From: CAWACC01 sp964390695
GTDB lineage: Bacteria > Chlamydiota > Chlamydiia > Chlamydiales > Parachlamydiaceae
Assembly (NCBI GenBank): GCA_964390695.1
Contig: CAYMKI010000128.1
Location: 1 to 9,448 of the forward strand
Direction: 5' to 3'
DNA: 9,448 bases
The notes beneath the pieces are model-generated. The model saw only the letters and a program-made list of their open reading frames with translations, made no database searches and was not told the origin of the DNA. Position numbers and translations under genes: made by a program. Shown one piece after another: positions 1-6,055 of the stretch; position 1 is the stretch's first letter; each line of letters opens with the position of its first letter.

Positions 1-105
1 ATAGCGATCAAATGAGTAATTTGATTTCAGAAAAAAGTCAAAAATGCTCGCCTTATGTTTTTCAATATTATTGCGCTTTTGGTCTATTTCTGGAATCGAA
101 GCCCC
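1..105 (-). pseudogene. Possible C-terminal or internal gene remnant at the left edge
   Basis: On the minus strand a frame is open from just after a TGA (106-108) to the window edge, 35 codons. Its translation starts GASIPEIDQKRNN and looks protein-like, with mixed charged, polar and aromatic residues. It has no ATG, GTG or TTG start in view, so if it is real it is an internal fragment or a decayed copy. The opposite strand is also open here, from the edge to a TGA at 114-116, with an ATG at 12. I do not recognise either product. Random open frames of this length are common in AT-rich DNA, so this is a weak call that needs the sequence to the left. Confidence 0.2.
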
Positions 106-129
106 TCATTTGCTGATATCAAACTTTTT

Positions 130-215
130 CATCCTGCCGGCGAAGCCGATCCTGCTCATCCTGTTCATGTGATGTTTTATACAGGATGAGCAGGATCAGC
201 TTCGCCGGCAGGATG
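130..215. repeat. Long near-perfect inverted repeat (35-bp arms, 16-bp loop)
   Basis: Arm 130-164 and arm 181-215 are reverse complements except at one position pair (147/198). That pair is C-A in a plus-strand transcript but a G-U wobble in a minus-strand transcript, so the minus-strand RNA could pair along the whole stem. Each arm contains the core GCCGGCGAAGC and three copies of the hexamer ATCCTG (or CAGGAT on the other strand). The arms are GC-rich within AT-rich flanks. No T-run follows on either side, so it is not a standard terminator. It resembles a dispersed palindromic (REP/MITE-like) intergenic element. The position between a possible gene remnant and the F-box gene fits that, but the copy number in the genome cannot be seen here. 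Confidence 0.8.
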
Positions 216-350
216 TGGAGATGTGAAGTTGAGATAGTTATGTCGAACTTATGCACGTATCTTGTATATTAATCACACAATAGGTATGATGTTTCGCATA
301 AAAAGAGATTGAGGTTCATTAATTTACACCTTGTGTGGGTTAGTAAATAG

Positions 351-379
351 TTGTGAATTTAAAAAGGGTATCATTTAAT
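351..379 (+). promoter_or_regulatory. Weak candidate promoter for the F-box-like gene
   Basis: TTGTGA (351-356) lies 17 bases before TTTAAT (374-379), giving 4/6 and 5/6 matches to the sigma-70 consensus. Transcription would start near 386, leaving a leader of only about 8 bases before the ATG at 394. The region is AT-rich, so chance matches are likely. Confidence 0.2.
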
Positions 380-393
380 ATTTATGGAGAAAT

Positions 394-1284
394 ATGCAGG
401 CGGAATTTAAAATAACAGGATCGTACTGGCCTTATGCGAATGTGCTGGAAGAGAGTCGAAGGCGCCAAAAAATAAACAAGGTTAAAAAGTCGTTTAAGTC
501 TCAGTTAAGGACCTTCAAAAAGGAAGCTGAAACCAATAGCAGCCAAGCAGCGGCACTCTTGCATCGGATTGAACAATGTAAATTAAACCAGCATAAATTA
601 AATGCGTTAATTTCCGATTACAATGCAAATAATCCGAAGAAAAAGTCCATTAAGCCAATTCCTTCCATCGATTATACGACGTGGAGATCAGGTGCTCAGG
701 CATTATTCTTCCAGGATATTGCCTATCGTATAATTTCTTTGGTGCCTTTTGAAGATTTCAATAGTTTTAGTCGGGTATGTAAGCCTATCAGGTCGTTCAT
801 AGTGAATGATCCTGTTCTTCGGTTTAACTTAAAAATTTCAGATCTTCATATTTGTATGATTAACCATCTGAAAGAAGTCCATCTCTTAGACAATTTGAAG
901 AAGCGTTTGAAAAAGTATAAATACAATTCTTTAAATACATTGATTGAAGAGCTGAAGTCGATTCACAAGAAGTACCCTTCAAATTTAGATGAGGTGATGC
1001 AATTACGCTCTAACCTGTTAGAAACGGCCAAGCTTAGTCAAGAGTCATGGGTATATATATTTGTTAGGTTGCGATTAAAAGGTTTATTAGATGCAGGCCG
1101 ACAAGAAACTGAGCTGAGGGACATTCTCCAATTAGCTAAACAGAAAGAGATAGTTCTAGAAGAGGAGGAAATAAATAAACTACTCTCGGAAGATGCTAAA
1201 CAGGTCTTGGAAGTTTCGGAATGCATAGATAAGCGACTTTTCTACAGATTTGTGGGCATTGGTCTAGATGATAGTGGATTTTAG
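394..1284 (+). CDS. F-box-like domain protein, candidate host-directed effector
   Basis: A 296-residue soluble-looking protein with no signal peptide or membrane segment. Residues about 19-75 are rich in Lys, Arg, Gln and Glu and look like a basic coiled coil. Residues about 104-143 resemble an F-box: an IISLVPFEDF helix, then SFSRVCKPIRSFI and NDPVLR, matching the family pattern of hydrophobic helix, D-L/F, VCK-x-R and DP. The usual opening Leu-Pro is missing. The rest is helical, with a Glu-rich stretch near 253-261. In eukaryotes F-boxes bind Skp1 in SCF ubiquitin ligases. Intracellular bacteria, including amoeba-associated chlamydiae, use them in secreted effectors. Secretion and Skp1 binding here are inference. 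The start is ATG 394 with GGAG (386-389) only 4 bases ahead. An overlapping 8-codon frame starts at 384. The gene is AT-rich compared with aspS and converges on trmL with a 26-base gap. Confidence 0.65.
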   Translation: MQAEFKITGSYWPYANVLEESRRRQKINKVKKSFKSQLRTFKKEAETNSSQAAALLHRIEQCKLNQHKLNALISDYNANNPKKKSIKPIPSIDYTTWRSGAQALFFQDIAYRIISLVPFEDFNSFSRVCKPIRSFIVNDPVLRFNLKISDLHICMINHLKEVHLLDNLKKRLKKYKYNSLNTLIEELKSIHKKYPSNLDEVMQLRSNLLETAKLSQESWVYIFVRLRLKGLLDAGRQETELRDILQLAKQKEIVLEEEEINKLLSEDAKQVLEVSECIDKRLFYRFVGIGLDDSGF

Positions 1285-1310
1285 TGAGGTCTTGAGGTTT
1301 ATGATCCTCA

Positions 1311-1754
1311 TTAGGCAGAAGTTTGGCGTATAGCTTCATACAGTCCAATACCTACGGACGTGGCTAAATTGAGACAGCGCACATCGGAGACCATGGGTAT
1401 TTTGACGAAATGCTCTGGCCATAGGTCGAAGTAATGGTTTGGCAGTCCGGAGGTTTCAGATCCGAACACCAGGATATCATCTTTCTGGTAGTGTACTTGA
1501 GAATAGAGCTTAGAGGCTTTGCTGGAAAAAAAGAAAAATCTTCCGTTAGAATTTTTGAGGTAGTCTTCCAGATCATCGATAGTTTCTATTGAGACATGGT
1601 CCCAATAATCCAATCCTGCCCGTTTAAGCCAGCGGTCGTTGATGCTAAAACCAAAAGGTCGGACTAGGACTAGTTCAGTCCCTGTGCAAGCGCAGGTACG
1701 GACGATATTGCCGGTGTTTTGGGGAATTTGGGGTTGAAATAAGATGATTTTCAT
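1311..1754 (-). CDS. trmL: tRNA (cytidine/uridine-34 2'-O)-methyltransferase, TrmL/YibK type
   Basis: A 147-residue SPOUT-class enzyme, close to the roughly 155 residues usual for TrmL. It uses S-adenosylmethionine to 2'-O-methylate the wobble base (position 34) of certain leucine tRNAs in the cytoplasm. Family motifs are all present: PQIPQNTGNIVRTCACTG (8-25), the block from RPFGF to KRAGLDYW (32-51), FGSETSGLP (97-105), and the C-terminal knot IPM..DVRCLNLATSVGI (119-137) followed by YEAIRQ (139-144). It lacks the long N-terminal RNA-binding extension of rRNA-type SpoU enzymes, which favours TrmL. An in-frame TGA lies 7 codons upstream, so ATG 1754 is the only normal start. It has no clear Shine-Dalgarno sequence, and a hairpin sits 20 bases upstream. 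It is the last gene of the hisS-aspS-mip-trmL block. The equivalent chlamydial gene is usually labelled spoU. Confidence 0.93.
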   Translation of the reverse strand: MKIILFQPQIPQNTGNIVRTCACTGTELVLVRPFGFSINDRWLKRAGLDYWDHVSIETIDDLEDYLKNSNGRFFFFSSKASKLYSQVHYQKDDILVFGSETSGLPNHYFDLWPEHFVKIPMVSDVRCLNLATSVGIGLYEAIRQTSA

Positions 1755-1774
1755 ATAAACAAAATCGAGGGTTC

Positions 1775-1798
1775 ACCCCCTTGTAGGATCAAGGGGGT
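1775..1798 (-). promoter_or_regulatory. Intercistronic hairpin between mip and trmL
   Basis: ACCCCCTTG (1775-1783) and CAAGGGGGT (1790-1798) form a perfect 9-bp stem with a 6-base loop. It begins 10 bases after the mip stop codon and ends 20 bases before the trmL ATG. In the minus-strand transcript the 3' arm contains a G-rich, Shine-Dalgarno-like AAGGGGGT followed by GAACCC and then a U-rich stretch without a clean U-run. It may be a partial terminator, an RNA-stabilising 3' end for mip, or a control on trmL translation. The sequence does not decide among these. Confidence 0.6.
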
Positions 1799-1808
1799 AT
1801 GGGATAGA

Positions 1809-2705
1809 TTACTTGGCTTTTGAGGATTTCGATGAGGTGGAAGCCGAGGAGGAGGATTTAGCGTTTTTGCTGTCCTCATGATCTTCGGCGTCGGAGTCAT
1901 CTTCATTGTCATCCAGTTCTTCGTCATCTTCCAATGCCAAAGGAAGAAGCTCATCATCGTCGTTCATGGCTTCTTTGGGGGTGCTGGCTTTGACGACTTC
2001 GATGTCGAAGATCAGCAAGGAATTGGGCGGCAGTTGACCCATAGTTCCATAGCCCATGGAAGGATGCACGAACAAGCGTCTCTTTTCCCCTTCTTTCATG
2101 CCTAAAATGCCTTTGCTGAAGCCTGGAATAGTTTGGTCGAGGGGAATGTTCACAGGGCCTCCGGCTTCTTCAGAACTGCCGAAAACAGTGCCGTCGAGGT
2201 ATTTGCCAACGTAGTTAATGGAAGGGGTGCCATGGGCTTCTACAGTGGGGCCATTGCCTTGTGTAAGGGTAAGGTATTGCAGCTTACCTGGCTCAAGCAC
2301 TACCACATTGGCTTCTTTGGCATTTTTGACCATGAATTCATCGGCAGCTTTTAAATTGGTGGTGGATAAGTTTTCAAAAGCTTTTTTCTGGATGCGCATC
2401 ATGAGAGCTTCATAATCTTTGTCGCTCAATGGGGCTGGTTTTCCGGCGATTCCATCGCGGATGCCCTGAATGACTTTTTCCATGTCGAATTGCATGGCGG
2501 GAGTATTCAGATTCCGGCCGATGAAGTGTCCAAAAGCTTGCGAGGCTTGTTTGATATCTTCTGGGGAGACATCTTGTTGCTGTTCGTTTGTCTCTGCTTT
2601 GACATCTTGTTTTGGGGTAGCTGTGGCATTAGCTGCAGAAAGCATACCGAATAGACCTAGGGCAAAGGAACCGGCAACGATGAATAAACTCTTACGATTT
2701 AGCAT
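1809..2705 (-). CDS. mip: Mip-like FKBP-type peptidyl-prolyl cis-trans isomerase, exported
   Basis: A 298-residue protein that isomerises X-Pro bonds outside the cytoplasm, in the family of the Legionella and Chlamydia Mip proteins. Residues 1-27 form a signal peptide (MLNRK, hydrophobic core, then SAANA with likely cleavage after Ala27). There is no lipobox Cys, so it is not obviously a lipoprotein. Residues about 45-135 match the helical FKBP_N dimerisation part; about 150-240 form the FKBP domain. Pocket positions visible by alignment from memory are Tyr165, Phe175, Ile193, Phe196 (Trp59 in FKBP12), Tyr219 and Phe233. Gly176 replaces the Asp usual after that Phe. After the domain comes an odd tail: strongly acidic 249-278, then Ser/Lys-rich 281-298. 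The start ATG 2705 has AGGAGG (complement of 2718-2723) 12 bases upstream, slightly far. It lies between aspS and trmL. Confidence 0.93.
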   Translation of the reverse strand: MLNRKSLFIVAGSFALGLFGMLSAANATATPKQDVKAETNEQQQDVSPEDIKQASQAFGHFIGRNLNTPAMQFDMEKVIQGIRDGIAGKPAPLSDKDYEALMMRIQKKAFENLSTTNLKAADEFMVKNAKEANVVVLEPGKLQYLTLTQGNGPTVEAHGTPSINYVGKYLDGTVFGSSEEAGGPVNIPLDQTIPGFSKGILGMKEGEKRRLFVHPSMGYGTMGQLPPNSLLIFDIEVVKASTPKEAMNDDDELLPLALEDDEELDDNEDDSDAEDHEDSKNAKSSSSASTSSKSSKAK

Positions 2706-2760
2706 AAAAAATAATAGCCTCCTATAGGTTGTTAGTAACTTTATACTTTAAATCAAGCGC

Positions 2761-4551
2761 CTATTCTGTCCAAGAGAATTCTGATTCGCCTGTGGTTATT
2801 TCTAGCTCTTTCAGCTGGGATGCAGCCACCTTTGAAGGGCTCTGCAGCATAAGGTCACTGGCTTTTTGCGTCTTGGGGAAGGCGATTACGTCGCGGATAT
2901 TTTCTGTTTGAGTGATGATCATCATGATTCGGTCCAGTCCCAATGCTATGCCTAGGTGAGGAGGAGTTCCGTAGGACAGCGCGTCGATAAAGAAGCCGAA
3001 TTTAGCTTTTAAGTCCTCGGGAGTGAGCTTTAGGGTTTCGAAGATCTTTTGCTGTAATTCGGGGTTATGTATCCTTTGGGAGCCGCCTCCGATTTCGTAG
3101 CCGTTTAAGACTATGTCATAACCGGAAGAGCGCATTTTCAACGGATCGGTATCGATGAGGTGCAGGTCTTCCAAATGCGGAGAAGTAAAGGGGTGGTGTT
3201 CGCTCTCCAAGCGTTTTTCGTCATCATTCCAGTTGAACAATGGAAAGTCGGTGACCCATAAAAACTCATAGTGATTTTTAGCGATCAGTGCGCGGTCTTT
3301 GGCCAGGCGTCTGCGCAGGTGGTCCAGCCCTTGGTTGACCCTGCTTGTGGTGTCAGCAACCATGAATATCAGGTCGCCTTCGGCGATGTTCATGCGTTGG
3401 ATAAGCTCTTGCTGCACATCGTCTCCGAAGAATTTGACGATACTGGAGGCTAGTTTGCCTTCCTGCATTTTCATCCAGGCCAAGCCTTTGATGCCGAAGC
3501 GGGCTACAAAATCGGTGTATTCGTCGATACCTTTGCGGGAAATGTCAGCGCCGCCTTTTACGGTCAGTCCTTTGACAACCCCTCCCATGCGAAGCTGGTC
3601 TTGGAATACGCTGAATGTGGACTTGGCAGCGATATCATCTAAGCGCACCAATTCCATGCCAAAACGCAGGTCGGGGCGGTCGCAACCGTATTTTTCCATG
3701 CATACTGCGTGGGGGATGCGTCTGAATGGAGTGGGGACATCTACTTGGATGCATTCTTTGAATAGGGTTTGGATGAGGCCTTCGATGATCGCCATCAAGT
3801 CGTCCGGAATGCCGAAGCTCATCTCCATATCGATCTGAGTAAATTCAGGCTGCCTATCTGCGCGCAGGTCTTCATCGCGGAAGCAGGTAGCGATTTGGAA
3901 ATAACGGTCCATGCCGGAGACCATCAGCAGTTGTTTAAAGATTTGAGGCGATTGGGGCAGAGCATAAAAGTTTCCAGGATACACGCGGGAAGGCACCAGG
4001 TAGTCGCGAGCACCTTCAGGTGTGGATTTGCCCAGGATGGGCGTGGCGATCTCTAAAAATCCATGTTTATCGAGGTATTTGCGTGTGGCCAGCTGGGCTT
4101 TATGTCTTTGAATAAGTTTTGAGGCGATGTCACCGCGGCGGATATCTAGATAGCGGTATTTCAGGCGAACTTCTTCGTTTACTTCGATTTGTTCATCGCA
4201 GATGGAGAAGGGGGGGGTTTTGGCTTTCGAGAGGATCTCGATGTCTTGGACGAAGACTTCTATGTCGCCCGTGGCCAATTTGGGGTTGGACATGCCTTCT
4301 CGGCGTAGATGAACGTTGCCTTTGATCGAGATGACCCATTCGCCGCGCAGTTTTTCAGCGGTTTCATGTACGGCCGGGTTTTTTTCGGGATCGAATACCA
4401 GTTGGGTTAAGCCGTAGCGGTCTCTTAAGTCGATAAAGATTAGGCCACCATGGTCGCGGCGGCGATTGACCCACCCTGAAAGAGTGACAGATTGTCCGGC
4501 ATGTTCCTTTCTTAAAGCACCGCAATGGTGTGTTCTACGATAATCAAACAT
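2761..4551 (-). CDS. aspS: Aspartyl-tRNA synthetase, probably non-discriminating (Asp/Asn)
   Basis: A 596-residue class II synthetase of the bacterial type (E. coli about 590). It charges tRNA with aspartate using ATP. The OB-fold anticodon-binding part spans about 1-110, the catalytic core follows, and the bacterial GAD insertion occupies about 290-425. Motif 2 is FRDEDLRADRQPEFTQID (224-241), the HHPFTSP signature is at 452-458, GGGSQR at 488-493, and motif 3 GIALGLDRIM at 534-543. His34 in RRRDHGG and Gly86 in RREGM match the residues linked to non-discriminating AspRS, which also charges tRNA-Asn with Asp. A GatCAB amidotransferase then makes Asn-tRNA, as shown for C. trachomatis. ATG 4551 has AAGGA about 8 bases upstream and follows the hisS stop by 31 bases, so the two are probably co-transcribed. 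Confidence 0.98.
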   Translation of the reverse strand: MFDYRRTHHCGALRKEHAGQSVTLSGWVNRRRDHGGLIFIDLRDRYGLTQLVFDPEKNPAVHETAEKLRGEWVISIKGNVHLRREGMSNPKLATGDIEVFVQDIEILSKAKTPPFSICDEQIEVNEEVRLKYRYLDIRRGDIASKLIQRHKAQLATRKYLDKHGFLEIATPILGKSTPEGARDYLVPSRVYPGNFYALPQSPQIFKQLLMVSGMDRYFQIATCFRDEDLRADRQPEFTQIDMEMSFGIPDDLMAIIEGLIQTLFKECIQVDVPTPFRRIPHAVCMEKYGCDRPDLRFGMELVRLDDIAAKSTFSVFQDQLRMGGVVKGLTVKGGADISRKGIDEYTDFVARFGIKGLAWMKMQEGKLASSIVKFFGDDVQQELIQRMNIAEGDLIFMVADTTSRVNQGLDHLRRRLAKDRALIAKNHYEFLWVTDFPLFNWNDDEKRLESEHHPFTSPHLEDLHLIDTDPLKMRSSGYDIVLNGYEIGGGSQRIHNPELQQKIFETLKLTPEDLKAKFGFFIDALSYGTPPHLGIALGLDRIMMIITQTENIRDVIAFPKTQKASDLMLQSPSKVAASQLKELEITTGESEFSWTE

Positions 4552-4582
4552 AATCTTTATCCTTATATTAATTCTATATTTT

Positions 4583-5878
4583 CTAACTTATGCGGGTTTT
4601 AGCCTTGCCCTTCAAAAAAGGGATCATATCGGCAAAGGCGACGGCTTGTTTTTCACCCGAGAGCATTTCTTTGAGTTCTAGGCTTTGCCTGTCTAGTTCA
4701 TTATCGCCGACAATGGCGACGTATTGGGCGCGGATATGGTCGGCATACTGCATGATTTTGTTTAGTTTGCGCTGGCTGAAATCCATTTGGGCTTGAATGC
4801 CATGTTGTCGCATGTCGTGGAGCCATTCAAAGCAGGCTTTTTTGGCTCTGTCACCCAAGGCGACTAAGAATATTGTAGGACTGTATGCAGGAGGCAGGGA
4901 GGTGTTTTGTTTCAATAGGGTTTGCAGCAATCTTTCCAAGCCAGTGCCAAAACCGAAAGCTGGCAAATCGGGGCCTCCAAGGGTTTTGATCAGGCCGTCA
5001 TAGCGTCCGCCGCCGGCTACGCTGTTCTGTGCGCCTAGCTCTCCTGAGGTGATCTCAAAAACGGTTTTGTTATAATAGTCGAGCCCTCTTACCAGATGCG
5101 AGTTCACTTCAAAAGGAATTTTCAGTGATTTCAAGAGATTCTGGACCTGCTCGAAGTGATCGCGGCATTCTGCATTCAAGAAATCCAGGATGGAAGGGGC
5201 GTGTTCTGTGATTTTCTTGTCGCCCGGATCTTTGGAGTCGAGGATACGCAGCGGATTTGTCTGCAGGCGCGTCTGGCTGTCGGACGAGAGTTGGTCGTAG
5301 CTTTTTTGCAGATACTCTTGAAGAGCAGACCGGTATTTGATGCGCGATTCTACATCGCCGATGGAGTTGAGGTTGACCTTTAGGTGTTGCAAGCCTAATC
5401 TTCCATAGAGGGTAAGGATCAGGTCGATGACTTCCACATCTTGTTCGGGCGCGGCATTGCCGATGGCTTCCACTCCGAATTGGTGGTGTTGCCTATAGCG
5501 TCCTGCTTGTGCACGTTCATAGCGGAACATGGGGCAGATGTAATAGAGTTTTTGCACAGGGGAGGCTTGGTAGAGCTGGTGTTCGATCAATGCCCTCATG
5601 ACAGGAGCTGTGCCTTCTGGGCGCATAGATAGGGATCTGCCGCCCTTATCTTCAAACGTGTACATTTCCTTGGAAACGATGTCGGAAGTTTCTCCTACGC
5701 CTCTTTGAAATAATTCGGTGCGTTCTAAAATAGGTGTGCGTATTTCTTGAAATCCATACTGTCTAGCTGTTTCGCGGATGGTAGATTCCAGGTATTGCCA
5801 GAGGTGGGAATTGCGCCATGGTTCTTTTGGATCTACGGGTAGAATGTCGAATACTCCCGGCGGGCTTGAAAATGTCAT
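4583..5878 (-). CDS. hisS: Histidyl-tRNA synthetase
   Basis: A 431-residue class II synthetase, the normal bacterial length (E. coli about 424). It attaches histidine to tRNA-His in the cytoplasm. Visible elements are motif 1 around YGFQEIRTPILE (41-52), the ATP/His pocket MRPEGTAPVMRA (85-96), motif 2 FRYERAQAGRYRQHHQFG (118-135), the His-specific motifs LVRGLDYYNKTVFE (262-275) and AGGGRYDGLI (288-297), motif 3 FGFGTGLERLL (308-318), and a C-terminal anticodon-binding domain from about 330. The start ATG 5878 has a modest AAGG 9 bases ahead. It appears to be the first gene of the hisS-aspS-mip-trmL block. A TATAAT-like box lies upstream (complement of 5919-5924), but its -35 partner is poor. 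It is transcribed divergently from the TPR protein gene. Confidence 0.98.
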   Translation of the reverse strand: MTFSSPPGVFDILPVDPKEPWRNSHLWQYLESTIRETARQYGFQEIRTPILERTELFQRGVGETSDIVSKEMYTFEDKGGRSLSMRPEGTAPVMRALIEHQLYQASPVQKLYYICPMFRYERAQAGRYRQHHQFGVEAIGNAAPEQDVEVIDLILTLYGRLGLQHLKVNLNSIGDVESRIKYRSALQEYLQKSYDQLSSDSQTRLQTNPLRILDSKDPGDKKITEHAPSILDFLNAECRDHFEQVQNLLKSLKIPFEVNSHLVRGLDYYNKTVFEITSGELGAQNSVAGGGRYDGLIKTLGGPDLPAFGFGTGLERLLQTLLKQNTSLPPAYSPTIFLVALGDRAKKACFEWLHDMRQHGIQAQMDFSQRKLNKIMQYADHIRAQYVAIVGDNELDRQSLELKEMLSGEKQAVAFADMIPFLKGKAKTRIS

Positions 5879-5992
5879 TGTAACAGCCTTAGGTTAAATC
5901 ATTATGTATAATACAGAAATTATAATAGAAATTAGGATATGAGAAAAGAGGAAAATACACGTGTGTAAGGTTTTATTATTATAATTTAATCC

Positions 5993-6021
5993 GTGACATT
6001 ATTTTAACTTTTTGCTACAAA
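5993..6021 (+). promoter_or_regulatory. Candidate sigma-70 promoter for the TPR protein gene
   Basis: GTGACA (5993-5998, 5/6 match to the -35 consensus) is followed after exactly 17 bases by TACAAA (6016-6021, 4/6 match to the -10). Transcription would begin near 6028, giving a leader of about 28 bases to the ATG at 6056. This agrees with choosing 6056 rather than the GTG at 6026 as the start. Confidence 0.4.
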
Positions 6022-6055
6022 TCATGTGAAAATGATTCAGTCGAGGATTTTTTTT

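Noticed and set aside
384..410. Eight-codon frame overlapping the start of the F-box-like gene
   Set aside because: It has no good ribosome site at a normal distance (AAGGG is 17 bases away) and is too short to call as a leader peptide without conservation data.
1285..1310. Terminator between the F-box-like gene and trmL
   Set aside because: Only a 5-bp stem (TGAGG/CCTCA) can form and no T-run follows on either strand.
3299..3838. Plus-strand open frame of 179 codons inside aspS
   Set aside because: It lies wholly antisense to well-conserved AspRS catalytic and GAD sequence, has no ribosome site, and its product is low-complexity without motifs.
5957..5964. ACACGTGT palindrome between hisS and the TPR gene as an operator
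   Set aside because: Eight bases are expected by chance at this scale, and it does not overlap the better promoter candidate.
6026..6055. GTG at 6026 or ATG at 6032 as the start of the TPR protein
   Set aside because: Neither has a Shine-Dalgarno sequence at a normal distance, and the likely transcription start is near 6028. ATG 6056 has GAGGA at 8 bases.
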